Positions 55,074 through 64,000 of a stretch of DNA of 64,000 nt are shown here, piece after piece. Numbering within the stretch: the stretch's first letter is position 1; each line of letters begins with the position of its first letter. The stretch lies in assembly GCA_963667715.1 (NCBI GenBank), contig OY763926.1, positions 868,001-932,000 on the forward strand, given 5' to 3'. Position numbers and translations under genes: made by a program. The notes below the pieces were generated by a model. The model made no database searches, was not told the DNA's origin, and saw only the letters and a program-made list of their open reading frames with translations. This DNA comes from JAFGDI01 sp963667715. Its GTDB lineage: Bacteria; Planctomycetota; Phycisphaerae; Sedimentisphaerales; SM23-30.

Positions 55074-56300
55074 TTAGATCTTTTCGATCCGTTTCATGGC
55101 TTCGCAGACATTTTCATAGCTGCCGAAAGCACTCAGACGGAAGAAACCTTCGCCAGCGGCACCGAAACCAGCACCTGGTGTACCAACTACGTGAGCTTCG
55201 TTAAGGAGCTTATCGAAGAATTCCCAGCTGCCCATATTGTTTGGAGTGGCCAGCCAGATATAAGGAGCATTTTCGCCGCCATAGACTTTGTAGCCGAAGC
55301 TGCTCAGGCTTTCGCGGATAGTCTTGGCATTGTTCATGTAATAATCGATCAGGCTGCGAACTTCCTTCTTGCCAGCTTCTGAATATACAGCAGCAGCGGC
55401 AGCCTGTACCGGGTAAGATACGCCGTTAAACTTGGTGCAATGACGACGATTCCAGATCGGCTTAACGTCAACCGCTTCGCCAGTTTCGGTATAAGCTTTC
55501 AGTTCATTTGGCACAACGGTGAACGCACAGCGAGTACCAGTGAAACCAGCGTTCTTTGAGAAGCTGCGGAACTCAATAGCAACTTCTTTAGCACCAGGAA
55601 TCTCGTAAATAGAGTGCGGGATATTTTCGTCTGAGATGAACGCTTCATAAGCGGCATCGAAGAAGATGATCGCCTTGTTTTCGCGAGCATAGTCAACCCA
55701 CATCTGTAGAGCTTCTTTGCTGGCAACTGCGCCGGTCGGATTGTTTGGATAGCAGAGGTAGATAATATCAACTTTTTCCTTAGGCAGGTCAGGAGTGAAG
55801 TTGTTATCTGCGGTACAAGGCATATATACGAGGCCATTGTACTGACCACTGTCGCTGGCAGAGCCGGTACGGCCAGCCATGACATTGGTATCTACGTAAA
55901 CTGGATATACAGGGTCGGTGATCGCGATCTTGTTATTCAGGCCGAATATCTCCTGGATATTACCAGTGTCGCATTTTGAACCGTCCGAGATGAATATTTC
56001 ATCGGCAGAGACATCAGCGCCACGACTCTGATAGTCGTTAGCTGCGATAGCTTCTCTGAGGAAAGCGTAACCCTGTTCCGGGCCGTAACCGCGGAAACCA
56101 GAATCAGTTGCCATTTCATCGACAGCCTTGTGGAAGGCTTCTGTGATCGCTGGTGTCAGTGGCTTGGTAACATCGCCGATACCGAGGCGTATGACAGGTG
56201 CAGAAGGATTTGCCTGAGTGAAAGCAGTAACTCTGCGAGAGATTTCCGGGAATAGGTAGCCAGCCTTTAACTTCAAATAATTTTCGTTTATCTTGATCAT
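55074..56300 (-). CDS. dapL: LL-diaminopimelate aminotransferase
   Basis: Converts tetrahydrodipicolinate to LL-diaminopimelate in one step for lysine and peptidoglycan synthesis. The 408-residue protein matches DapL throughout: IRLGIGDVTKPLTP, GFRGYGPEQGYAFLREAIA, ISDGSKCDTGNIQ, YPNNPTGAVA, and SFSKNAGFTGTR with the PLP-binding K249. DapL is the usual DAP route in planctomycetes, chlamydiae and verrucomicrobia. Its promoter is predicted just upstream. Confidence 0.95.
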   Translation of the reverse strand: MIKINENYLKLKAGYLFPEISRRVTAFTQANPSAPVIRLGIGDVTKPLTPAITEAFHKAVDEMATDSGFRGYGPEQGYAFLREAIAANDYQSRGADVSADEIFISDGSKCDTGNIQEIFGLNNKIAITDPVYPVYVDTNVMAGRTGSASDSGQYNGLVYMPCTADNNFTPDLPKEKVDIIYLCYPNNPTGAVASKEALQMWVDYARENKAIIFFDAAYEAFISDENIPHSIYEIPGAKEVAIEFRSFSKNAGFTGTRCAFTVVPNELKAYTETGEAVDVKPIWNRRHCTKFNGVSYPVQAAAAAVYSEAGKKEVRSLIDYYMNNAKTIRESLSSFGYKVYGGENAPYIWLATPNNMGSWEFFDKLLNEAHVVGTPGAGFGAAGEGFFRLSAFGSYENVCEAMKRIEKI

Positions 56301-56384
56301 TTATACTCCTGTATCTATTTATCTCTATGTTTTCGGTTTATAATTACCCGGCAGCGTCTGTCGCCAGAGTAATAAATAACCATT

Positions 56385-56412
56385 ATTATAAACGAAATAG
56401 CGATTAAATCAA
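56385..56412 (-). promoter_or_regulatory. Sigma-70 promoter for dapL
   Basis: On the minus strand TTGATT (56412-56407) and TATAAT (56390-56385) are separated by 16 bp, about 80 bp before the dapL start. The spacing is one short of ideal. Confidence 0.5.
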
Positions 56413-56502
56413 CTGTTGAGAGCAAATCTGTCAAGCGGTTTGGCAGATTTCGGCAGTGATTTTAGAGTATAAAGTAAAGATAGGCAGTTTTTTCGTAGTT
56501 TG

Positions 56503-59500
56503 TCACTGGTCAAAGCAGGTTGGGTACTGGCCACAGGCGAGCCAGTTGCCGACAAGCAATGACAGGTCCAGAACATCTACGGTGCAGTCATTGTTTAGGT
56601 CGAATCGGCTTTCAGGCTTTAGCGACTGGATACAGACTGTCTTGCTGGTGATGGTTGAGTATTCATTAGCGATCTCAAACTCGTTCAGTGGGTAATTGAA
56701 TATTTTTAGTTCGTCGATCTGGCCGGTGAAGTAGTTAGCGGCATTGTTGATCTTGCCAATTGATAGAGTTTGGGTGCTGTCTCTTTTGCCGGTAGGGCCA
56801 GATGTTTCGTTTTCCAGCTGGCCGTCAATATAAATTGACATCTTTCCGCTGGTATTGTCACGAGCGGCGGCACAATGGTGCCATTTACCATCATTTATAT
56901 CGCTTATAGATGAAATAGTAGTGTCAGGGTTGCCGATACCGAATCCGAACTTATTGCCTCTGATGACAGTGCCAAAATCATTAACACTATTAGGCATTTC
57001 GCCGTCGATTAGTCCTGTGCCTTCCCACCAGCCGCCAGTGCCGCCGATGTCAGTGGTTTTGACCCAGAACGAGATAGTGAAGCTGTTTTGAGTAGGATTT
57101 GATATTTCGATATATTGGTTTGTGCCGTTGAATGCTACTCCGTAATTGACCATACCAGCAGAAAAAGAAGGTTGGTCATTTGGGGCATAACCATCATTCG
57201 ATCCAATACTGTCAGAGAGGGTGTTGTCAAATTTGAACCAGTTGACAAGTGATCTTACTTCTAGCTGGGCGAAGTTTGAATATATAGTGTCATTATTATT
57301 GTTTGTTATTTTGCAGAAGAAGTATCCCTGGTATTCGGTAGAAATGTTTGTCAGTAAAAGGTTGGGGCCGTTGGCGATAAAGCTATCATTTCCAATTTCG
57401 GTATTATCGGAATAGTACCAGGCGTAGGTAAGTGGTGATGTGCTGCTGGCGGTAGTAGAGAAAGTGACAGTGTCACCCTGGTCTGCTAGTATGTCGTGGG
57501 GTTGAGTGGTTATTACCGGCAGGGCAGCGATAGAGGTAAAAGACCATACTGTGCCGAATATGCTGTTGCCATTAACATTTGATATAGTGCTGCTATTTGT
57601 GGATAGTGAACTTTCGGCACCAATTCTGGCATCGACTATCTGCCAGTTGTATTGTGTGTCGTTAGCCAGGTTCTGGACAGTAAAAGAAGATGCGGCATTT
57701 GTGCCAGGGTCACCGGTCGAGCCGATGAATTTCATAGTTCCGTTTGCCGGGCCAAAAAATATGTACTGGTCAGCAATATAATCCAGTGCAGAGTTGCTGT
57801 TTGGGGCGGTTGCCGAGCTCCAGTTTAATGTTGCACTTACCCCGTTTTGGTCGTGGTTTTGAGATACTGCTGGTGCGTGTATGGCTCTGCTATGCAGCAG
57901 GTTTAACGTGTCTAGTGCACCATTGGTGAGTCTGACTTCATCTATATAGCCAAGTCCGCGGTCGGTATGGTTGCTGCCGTATAAGCCGCGTCCAACGGTA
58001 AAAGTTCCTGCCTGCCAATTTGTTCCGCTGCCAGAGCCGGTGGTTAAGGAAGGGTTACTGCTTGAGCTGATATCGTTTTGGGCGATGAGCTGATAGCCGT
58101 TGTTGTTGCTGTGGTTTAGCAGGTAGAGAGCCATCATACTGCCGTCGCTTACTGCGGCGATAGAGTACCAGGGGACACCGTTTCCGTTAGGGTTACTGTT
58201 ATTATCAAAACTTTGAATAATATTGTTAGCGGAAACAGCCTCATGCCAGTTTCCGGCAACATCGCAGAATTTGAAGGCCAGGCCATTGTTTGGTATTGCC
58301 TGTAGGTATAATGCAGCGAGATCATTATTTGAGTTGGTTCCAAAGCTATCACGGCCGATATAAGTTCTGTATCCGCCATTCTGGAACTTTACGGTGCACT
58401 CTAAGGTGAAACTACGAGGACTCCAGCTGAGCATTGAAGAGCTTCGGCAGAACATAGTAGGTGCATCGCCACTGTTTTTAACGCTGAGCTGATTGGTTGC
58501 GATTGTGTTTGCAATTGTATTGTACGGTATTTTTGAGCTGTAGGTATAGCCGCCGTTAGGGCCTGTTTCCCATACTGCCAGCGAGTTGTTATTGCCAGAT
58601 ACATCGTATATATCATGGCTGTATGTGCCGTTTGAAGCCAGATGCTGAACGTATTGGCCGGCGGAGCCATCTTCAAACCGCCAGTACGCTTTTGTTGTGG
58701 CGGTGTCACTGTTAAAGGTGTTGGATTGATATATCAGATTTGCCCGGTTAGCATTGGCGAAATCCATTACGATGATACCGAATCTGCCATTGCTGTTTTG
58801 TGAGAAGAATGTTTCGAGTCTGGGATTAACGTAGTTGGAGACAGAAGTTATACTTGGTATACCTATGAAGGAAGTGTAGCCACTACTGAAATTTACATAG
58901 AGAGTGCCTGCATTGCCATTATTAGCTTCATTGAGCATATTTGATACGTCAGTCCACTTTTCAGAGCCGCTACCGTTGCTATAGTTGTCCTGAACACGCA
59001 TTTTTGCGTCATTGTTTATGTTGAATGTAGTATCGTCGGCCCAGTTAGAGGCGTTTAGGCCACCTGTGTTGCTTGCAGGAAAACGTCTAAAAAGTACGAT
59101 CTTGCCTCTTACGGTTCCCAGGTTAGGTATTTTAGTGCCTGTGTACCAGCGGTCAGGATTTTTATTTACGTAAAAATTGAATGATTCTTCGAAGCTACGG
59201 CTATTATTGTAAGCATCATACTCTTCTTTGACGGACATTATGATCGTTTCGGAAGGGTTGGCGGTAAGAAAACTAATACAGGCATCTAGCACACCATCGA
59301 AATTTTGATTTTGGTATACCTGGCCATGATGAATAACGAAGGCGTTTTCGTAATGACGACACCTTATGTCGAGAAAGCGTATACCAGCATCTAACTGTTG
59401 AGTGATGGTAAGGTTCTGGCATTTGGCAGTACCGGATAATGGTTCGTATAGTGCTCCAGAGTCGTGAGTGCCGGGGATGGAGAGCTGTGACAGGAAGGTA

Positions 59501-59592
59501 TTGTCCCGGGCAGCAGCGAGCCAGTTATTACCGGCAGCAAAACATTCATTGCAAACAAAAATAACAAACAGGATGGCCAACACTTTTCTCAT
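56503..59592 (-). CDS. Secreted PI-PLC with LamG, Ig-like and dockerin-like modules
   Basis: A secreted protein of about 1029 residues. A signal peptide (VLAILFVIFVCNECFAAG) leads to a phosphatidylinositol-specific phospholipase C X domain (about 22-300) with catalytic His43 in LSIPGTHDSGA, FLDIRCRHY and the second His in VIHHGQVYQ (88/89). Next come a LamG-like domain (about 310-590, ending GYIDEVRL), a fibronectin-like segment, an Ig-like domain (TQPHDILADQGDTVTF) and a second LamG (about 800-985, NWFKFDNTLSDSIGSNDGYAP). The last module DLNNDCTVDVLDLSLLVGNWL (part) is dockerin-like. The ATG at 59592 fits AAGGA upstream better than TTG at 59610. It may cleave GPI/PI-type lipids or a related phosphodiester. 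Confidence 0.82.
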   Translation of the reverse strand: MRKVLAILFVIFVCNECFAAGNNWLAAARDNTFLSQLSIPGTHDSGALYEPLSGTAKCQNLTITQQLDAGIRFLDIRCRHYENAFVIHHGQVYQNQNFDGVLDACISFLTANPSETIIMSVKEEYDAYNNSRSFEESFNFYVNKNPDRWYTGTKIPNLGTVRGKIVLFRRFPASNTGGLNASNWADDTTFNINNDAKMRVQDNYSNGSGSEKWTDVSNMLNEANNGNAGTLYVNFSSGYTSFIGIPSITSVSNYVNPRLETFFSQNSNGRFGIIVMDFANANRANLIYQSNTFNSDTATTKAYWRFEDGSAGQYVQHLASNGTYSHDIYDVSGNNNSLAVWETGPNGGYTYSSKIPYNTIANTIATNQLSVKNSGDAPTMFCRSSSMLSWSPRSFTLECTVKFQNGGYRTYIGRDSFGTNSNNDLAALYLQAIPNNGLAFKFCDVAGNWHEAVSANNIIQSFDNNSNPNGNGVPWYSIAAVSDGSMMALYLLNHSNNNGYQLIAQNDISSSSNPSLTTGSGSGTNWQAGTFTVGRGLYGSNHTDRGLGYIDEVRLTNGALDTLNLLHSRAIHAPAVSQNHDQNGVSATLNWSSATAPNSNSALDYIADQYIFFGPANGTMKFIGSTGDPGTNAASSFTVQNLANDTQYNWQIVDARIGAESSLSTNSSTISNVNGNSIFGTVWSFTSIAALPVITTQPHDILADQGDTVTFSTTASSTSPLTYAWYYSDNTEIGNDSFIANGPNLLLTNISTEYQGYFFCKITNNNNDTIYSNFAQLEVRSLVNWFKFDNTLSDSIGSNDGYAPNDQPSFSAGMVNYGVAFNGTNQYIEISNPTQNSFTISFWVKTTDIGGTGGWWEGTGLIDGEMPNSVNDFGTVIRGNKFGFGIGNPDTTISSISDINDGKWHHCAAARDNTSGKMSIYIDGQLENETSGPTGKRDSTQTLSIGKINNAANYFTGQIDELKIFNYPLNEFEIANEYSTITSKTVCIQSLKPESRFDLNNDCTVDVLDLSLLVGNWLACGQYPTCFDQ

Positions 59593-59783
59593 TTGGGCTA
59601 TTTCCTTCAACTTTCAATGTTCATATGATCTAACAAGCGATAAACGCCTGATTTATGTATCGGAATATCATATTATACAATTAAAGTTGATATAATTTTA
59701 AGATAAAAATAATATTGGGAAAATTGTGGCTGGTGATTGTTGTTTTGCTGTAAAGTGTTATATTGCAGGTGGATATGTTTTTT

Positions 59784-60317
59784 TTAGTCTGGCGTGGTTG
59801 TAATTAGAGCCAGGATCTTTTCAAACTCATTTTTTATGTTTTTGTAAGGCCAGTTTTCACTGATAGCTGGAACATGGAGGAAAAAGGCGGTTTTCAGGTG
59901 ATTATTAAGGTTGGCGTGGTTGAGTAAGGTCCAGAGAGTAGCCTCGCATACATACTGGCCGCAGTCTTTTGAAATGATGAAATGCTGGTTTTGGCAAGAG
60001 AAAAAGTTTGATATATGCTCAGGAATCAGAGAATAGTAGGTCTCTTTGCCGGGGAGGTTATGATATTGTTCCGGTTTTCTGGCCAAAGTTTCCAGACGGA
60101 ACGTGTCGCCTTTAGCTAAGCCCATACAAATACAGGTTTTGGGAGTGGTAGTATTTAGCAGCGAGTTGAGTTCCAGGTTTGCCTGTAGGTAATCTACAGG
60201 TAGAACTTTGCCGACTATATTTTTTGATGGGCGGCTATACTCGCTGGCGAGCATGCCGCTGGGGTTCTCGGTAAAGTCTTTGAATGGTGTAAAACCAGTT
60301 ATGATTATATTCTTCAT
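59784..60317 (-). CDS. Pyroglutamyl-peptidase I-like, short divergent C15
   Basis: A cysteine peptidase-like protein of 177 residues, shorter than the usual 200-215. The N-terminus IITGFTPFKDFTENPSG matches the C15 start, and VLPVDY, CMGLAKGDTFRLET and the Cys region follow. The triad positions are filled: E76 in RLETLA, C124 in CGQYVCEATLW and H148 in FFLHVP. Hence activity is plausible although overall similarity to Pcp is weak. It might remove N-terminal pyroglutamate or act on related substrates. Confidence 0.72.
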   Translation of the reverse strand: MKNIIITGFTPFKDFTENPSGMLASEYSRPSKNIVGKVLPVDYLQANLELNSLLNTTTPKTCICMGLAKGDTFRLETLARKPEQYHNLPGKETYYSLIPEHISNFFSCQNQHFIISKDCGQYVCEATLWTLLNHANLNNHLKTAFFLHVPAISENWPYKNIKNEFEKILALITTTPD

Positions 60318-60480
60318 AATCTAATTATATTATTTAAGCTCTTAAAATCACGTACTTTATTGGTAGTGGAGAGCTGGGGGAGCTAGTATTCAGTGGCAAA
60401 AGTTTGTTACTTCTTGTATCATAACTGTGTATTATTGATGGATATAGCTAAGTTTATGAAATGTCAGGAGGTTTGGGTAA

Positions 60481-61437
60481 ATGAAAAGCAAGTCAGACTT
60501 ACATGATTTTTATCAGAATGAGCTACTAGCTGACCTGAAAAGGTTTGAAGAGAGCAGATTGGAAATAGTCGCAAAATTGCGAAATGCTGCGATAGTATTG
60601 TTTGTAATAGCATTAGTTGTTTGCATGTTCATACTTAGGAGCGGGGTAGTCATTTTTGGCATTATCCCGATCGTATTATCGCTAGCGGCCTGGGTGGGGT
60701 TGCGTCAATGGTATACCCGGTCATATCGTATGTTTTTCAAGACTGATGTGCTAGGTAAGCTGGTAAAGTTTATAGATGAGTCGTTGGAGTTTAAGCCCAA
60801 AGAATATATTACCCGGGAGGTTTATGATGCAAGTATGTTGTTTTCAACTAAGCCGGATAAGTATAAAGGGGAAGATCTGGTAAAAGGTCAGCTGGGAAAG
60901 ACTAAGATAGCATTTTCCGAACTTCATACCCAATATACAACTCGAGACAGTAAGGGGCGGACACAAACACATACAATTTTCAAGGGTCTGTTCTTTTTGG
61001 CAGACTTTAACAAGGATTTTCAAGGTTATACTCTGGTCTTGCCGGATTATTCCCAGCGATTATTTGGCAGTTTTGGCCAGAAATTGCAGGGTCTGTTTGC
61101 CTTTAAAGGGCAGCTGGTGAAACTTGAAGATCTGGATTTTGAAAAGCGATTTGTAGTTTATGCCAGCGATCAGGTAGAGGCGCGTTATATACTTACGCCG
61201 TCGCTTATGCAGAGGCTGACAGAATTTGCAGAAAAGACCAAAAAAGAAGTACGTATAAGTTTTGTTCATTCCAGTGTTTTTGTCGCTATTTCACTGAAAG
61301 AGAACCTGTTTGAGCCAAGAATCTACAAAACCCTGCTGGACTTTAGCGCTATTGAAAAGTATTATGATGACCTGTTAATGGCAATAGGTATTGTCGAAGA
61401 GTTAAATTTGAATTGTCGGATCTGGACGAAGCAGTAA
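60481..61437 (+). CDS. DUF3137-family membrane protein
   Basis: Function unknown. The 318-residue protein has two membrane helices (about 37-55 and 58-77) after a charged N-terminal helix. The large cytoplasmic domain carries the DUF3137 signature FKGLFFLADFNKDFQGYTLV and a C-terminal YYDDLLMAIGIVEELN. AGGAGG lies 10 bases before the ATG. It precedes mnmE by 21 bp and is probably cotranscribed with it. Confidence 0.75.
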   Translation: MKSKSDLHDFYQNELLADLKRFEESRLEIVAKLRNAAIVLFVIALVVCMFILRSGVVIFGIIPIVLSLAAWVGLRQWYTRSYRMFFKTDVLGKLVKFIDESLEFKPKEYITREVYDASMLFSTKPDKYKGEDLVKGQLGKTKIAFSELHTQYTTRDSKGRTQTHTIFKGLFFLADFNKDFQGYTLVLPDYSQRLFGSFGQKLQGLFAFKGQLVKLEDLDFEKRFVVYASDQVEARYILTPSLMQRLTEFAEKTKKEVRISFVHSSVFVAISLKENLFEPRIYKTLLDFSAIEKYYDDLLMAIGIVEELNLNCRIWTKQ

Positions 61438-61458
61438 GAGAGAGTAAAAGGCTACAAG

Positions 61459-62865
61459 TTGATATTTAATTTATCAGATACAATTGCAGCGATAAGCAGT
61501 GCCCCCGGCTACGGCAGAAGGGGAATAGTTCGTTTATCCGGTCCGCTTGCTATTGATGTGACTGCAAAGTGCTGGCATGACGATGTTTGCGGTCTTAGTG
61601 GCGAAGAGTTTGGCCAGCAGCCGACGTGGCAGGCAATAAAGGGGCGTTTTGAGATATCAGAGACGGTTATTGTTCCGGCAGAGGCCGTCATATTTCGTCC
61701 GCCGGCAAGCTATACATCAGAGATGATGGTCGAGCTGCATCTGCCGGGATCGCAGAAATTACTGAATATGGTTCTGGAGAAGCTGGTAAGCTTTGAATCG
61801 GTACGTTTGGCAGAGGCAGGCGAGTTTACAGGTCGCGCTTTTTTAAATGGTCGAATAGATCTGACGGAAGCGGAGTCGGTGGCGGAGGTTATTCACGCTT
61901 GTGGCGATGCCCAGCTTAGAGCTGCTGAGAATCTTATGGCGGGTATGCTGCATAAAAAGTGCAGCGGCTATAGCCAGGGTTTGGCCGATCTTTTGGCATT
62001 GGTTGAGGCGGGAATTGATTTCTGTGATCAGGAGGGTATCGAATTTATTGATAATGAAAGACTTATCGAAGGAGTTGAGCAAGTATCGGGTGATATAGAT
62101 ACTCTGTTGAAAGATTCTGAGAGTTGGCAGGATCTGCATAGTCTGGCGAGGGTAGTGCTTATTGGGCCGCCTAATGCTGGTAAAAGCTCGCTGGTGAATC
62201 TTCTTACCGGTCTGGATAGGAGTATAGTATGTTCCATAGCGGGTACAACGCGAGATGTGCTTTCTGCTCCGGTAAAGCTAGGTTTGGGAGAGTGTTTACT
62301 GATTGACACTCCCGGCTTAGGCGATGTTGATGATCCGCTTGGTGCTGTTAGTCAGCAGCGGGTTTATGAAATTATCCGGGAAGCAGAGCTGGTTCTGCTC
62401 TTGTGGGACCCATCTGAGGTAAGTGAGCTGGGTGAGATTTTACATGCCTTAAGAGAAGCGGGCAATGTCAGGGTATTATCAGTAGCGAATAAAAAAGACC
62501 TGTACTCAGGCAGTCAGTCCCCAGATAGTGGGCTTGACGGATTGAATACAGATCTGTTTATAAGTGCTTCAACAGGTGAGAATGTTGATGTTTTGTTGGA
62601 GAAGATGGCTGATCTTCTACATTTTGGCGATAATTATGGTCGGGCCGAAGCTGTAGCCCTTACCGCCAGGCAGGCATCAGCCCTTAGCAGTAGCAATGAA
62701 TCGTTGAAAAGGCTGCTAACAGAACTCAGGTCAGGTCTGGACGAAGCAGAGCTTATCGCTCTCGAGCTTCGGGAAGCACTAGACCATATCGGCTCAGTGA
62801 GCGGCGAAATCGCCAGTGACGATGTATTGGGCCGGATATTTTCTAAGTTTTGTATAGGTAAATAG
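61459..62865 (+). CDS. mnmE: tRNA modification GTPase MnmE
   Basis: With MnmG it installs the 5-carboxymethylaminomethyl group on U34 of certain tRNAs. The 468-residue protein has the N-terminal folate-binding domain (TIAAISSAPGYGRRGIVRLSG, in part), a helical domain and an inserted G domain: G1 GPPNAGKSS (236-244, K242), G2 GTTRD, G3 DTPGL (283-287) and G4 NKKD (344-347). It ends in the universal FCIGK with the catalytic Cys. The start is TTG at 61459. Confidence 0.95.
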   Translation: MIFNLSDTIAAISSAPGYGRRGIVRLSGPLAIDVTAKCWHDDVCGLSGEEFGQQPTWQAIKGRFEISETVIVPAEAVIFRPPASYTSEMMVELHLPGSQKLLNMVLEKLVSFESVRLAEAGEFTGRAFLNGRIDLTEAESVAEVIHACGDAQLRAAENLMAGMLHKKCSGYSQGLADLLALVEAGIDFCDQEGIEFIDNERLIEGVEQVSGDIDTLLKDSESWQDLHSLARVVLIGPPNAGKSSLVNLLTGLDRSIVCSIAGTTRDVLSAPVKLGLGECLLIDTPGLGDVDDPLGAVSQQRVYEIIREAELVLLLWDPSEVSELGEILHALREAGNVRVLSVANKKDLYSGSQSPDSGLDGLNTDLFISASTGENVDVLLEKMADLLHFGDNYGRAEAVALTARQASALSSSNESLKRLLTELRSGLDEAELIALELREALDHIGSVSGEIASDDVLGRIFSKFCIGK

Positions 62866-62879
62866 CTATGATAAAGGTA

Positions 62880-62906
62880 ATCAAACAGGCCGATGGTCAG
62901 TTTGAT
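62880..62906. repeat. Hairpin after mnmE
   Basis: ATCAAAC (62880-62886) pairs with GTTTGAT (62900-62906). A similar hairpin, ACACAAAC at 63003-63010 with GTTTGTGT at 63026-63033, lies further on and shares the loop words AGGC and GGTCA. The first may terminate mnmE, but no T-run follows. Confidence 0.45.
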
Positions 62907-62911
62907 AGGAT

Positions 62912-62978
62912 TTAGAATTTAGTAATTAGTTGAATAGAATGCCTTTAAAAACTAAACACTAACTACCAACCACTAGCC
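62912..62978. repeat. Heptamer-repeat arms after mnmE
   Basis: Bases 62912-62939 advance in 7-base units (TTAGAAT, TTAGTAA, TTAGTTG, AATAGAA), and 62951-62978 in ACTAAAC, ACTAACT, ACCAACC, ACTAGCC. The second set is roughly complementary to the first, so the two can fold back on each other. Confidence 0.7.
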
Positions 62979-63063
62979 CCTTTATTAACAGTGGATTACA
63001 ACACACAAACAGAGGCATTTGGTCAGTTTGTGTAAAGGTAATGGCTGAAAAACAGTAGTTACC

Positions 63064-63729
63064 TTAAGTATTTTGTGATTCAGTATGCCTTACGATATTG
63101 CCGGTGATCATATAGATAACATCTTCGGCGATATTGGTTGTGTGGTCAGCAATTCTCTCCAAGCTGCGAGCAACGGATAGGATGCTAAGTGAGAATTTCA
63201 ACTTGTCGATATTTTGCGAATAAAAAGCTCTTACTTTTTCATGTAAAACTCTGTTAATCTCATCTACCTGCTCGTCAGAATCCAGTACTTCCTGAGCCCT
63301 TGACTCACTGCTGTTGATCAGGGAGTCGAGCGAAGTTTTCAGCATCTGCTTGACCATATTGGTCATTTCAATTAGCTCCTGATCGATATTAACTTCATTA
63401 CGATTATCGATAGGAATCCTTTTCATAGCGATTTTGGTGGTAAGGTCGCCAATTCTTTCCAGGTCATTGTTAAGTTTCAGGATAGTAATAATATACCTTA
63501 GATCAGCGGCTACCGGCTTGTGCAGGGCCAGTAGCTTCAGGCATTCTTCTTCGATCTCAACTTCCAGATCGTCGATCTGCTGATCGGCGTTTATGGCCTG
63601 GTTGGCAAGGTCGGAGTTATTGTTCATAAATGACTGAACGGCACTTTGCAGAGAAGTTTCCACCAGGTCGCCAAGTCTGGAGACCTTTGCCTGTAGTTTT
63701 TCAATGTCTCTGTGTAGATGTAAAGGCAT
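63064..63729 (-). CDS. phoU: Phosphate transport regulator PhoU
   Basis: PhoU links the Pst phosphate transporter to the PhoR sensor. The 221-residue helical protein has two PhoU repeats: LVETSLQSAVQSFM with EEECLKLLALHKPVAADLRY and LNNDLERIGD, then MLKTSLDSLINSSE and LSVARSLERIADHTTNIAED. These give two metal-coordinating helix motifs (ERIGD, ERIADH). It follows a partial upstream gene by 32 bp on the minus strand. Confidence 0.93.
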   Translation of the reverse strand: MPLHLHRDIEKLQAKVSRLGDLVETSLQSAVQSFMNNNSDLANQAINADQQIDDLEVEIEEECLKLLALHKPVAADLRYIITILKLNNDLERIGDLTTKIAMKRIPIDNRNEVNIDQELIEMTNMVKQMLKTSLDSLINSSESRAQEVLDSDEQVDEINRVLHEKVRAFYSQNIDKLKFSLSILSVARSLERIADHTTNIAEDVIYMITGNIVRHTESQNT

Positions 63730-63761
63730 ATTATAAGTTCCTGTCGAATAAAAGCTTTTGA

Positions 63762-64000
63762 TTAATAATTTTTTTCGTGCAGCGAGAGCAGCGGGTAATT
63801 AAAGTTATCGTCAGAAAGCTCAACCTTGACATCGCTAGCCGAGATAAGTTTGGCTTTGGCGTAGTCGAACATAGAGTTAAGCTCGTTTATTATCTCAATC
63901 CTGCTCCAAGGTATGATACGATTCATAACCTCACCAACCTTAATATCGTTAGGGGTGTGAGCATTTTTTCTAAAATGGTATGTAGTGCAATGCAATCTTA
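63762..64000 (-). CDS. 3' end of an unidentified gene upstream of phoU
   Basis: The frame is open to the window edge and ends at 63762, so this is probably the C-terminal part of a longer gene. The visible 77 residues include NDIKVGEVMNRIIPWSRIEI and FDYAKAKLISASDVKVELS. They do not match the C-terminus of PstB, which often precedes phoU. The function is not recognised. A TTG at 63995 could be a start, but no ribosome site supports it. Confidence 0.45.
   Translation of the reverse strand, partial: RLHCTTYHFRKNAHTPNDIKVGEVMNRIIPWSRIEIINELNSMFDYAKAKLISASDVKVELSDDNFNYPLLSLHEKNY

Overview
The window looks like chromosomal DNA of a flagellated member of the Planctomycetota, probably a Phycisphaerae relative. 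This is inferred from several things together: a Verrucomicrobia/Planctomycetes-restricted small protein (Minf_1886 type), LL-diaminopimelate aminotransferase, large secreted GLUG and LamG proteins ending in dockerin-like modules, and a complete-looking flagellar locus. Genes are dense and base composition is moderate. TTG and GTG starts are frequent (polA, mnmE, nusG, motB, fliP and others).

Region 1 (1-16 kb) is the translation and transcription core: tRNA-Trp, secE, nusG, rplK, rplA, rplJ, rplL, rpoB, rpoC, then rpsL-rpsG behind a perfect-consensus sigma-70 promoter and ended by a strong terminator, then a separate fusA. A 17-bp hairpin separates rplL from rpoB. No tuf or rpsJ follows fusA.

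Region 2 (16-24.3 kb) is mixed: a secreted Cys-rich GLUG-repeat protein, an isolated hypothetical gene flanked by inverted repeats, DNA polymerase I with intact proofreading motifs and its own promoter, a GAF-GGDEF diguanylate cyclase, and a small MerR-type regulator.

Region 3 (24.3-47.5 kb) is a flagellar locus. A membrane-anchored TPR protein, a FlgN-like chaperone, a soluble histidine kinase and a sigma-54 activator come first. A -24/-12 promoter then leads into flgB-flgC-fliE-fliF-fliG-fliH-fliI-fliJ-(MotE-like)-fliK-flgD-flgE. A terminator follows flgE, and then come flbD-motA-motB-fliL-fliN-fliO-fliP-fliQ. The kinase and activator probably switch on the -24/-12 promoter. fliM is missing from its usual place between fliL and fliN, and fliR, flhB, flhA and flagellin are not in the window. 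A membrane histidine kinase converges on fliQ.

Region 4 (49.8-64 kb) holds metabolism and envelope genes: leuB, sppA, a Minf_1886 family gene, a phosphofructokinase, dapL, a secreted PI-PLC with LamG/Ig/dockerin-like modules, a divergent pyroglutamyl peptidase, a DUF3137 membrane protein, mnmE, phoU and a partial unknown gene at the edge.

The intergenic DNA carries a REP-like palindrome (two copies) and several period-7 degenerate tandem repeats. No insertion sequence, prophage, CRISPR array or obvious defence island was seen. The most unusual features are the regulatory layout of the flagellar locus and its missing fliM, the dispersed repeats, and the multidomain secreted phospholipase.
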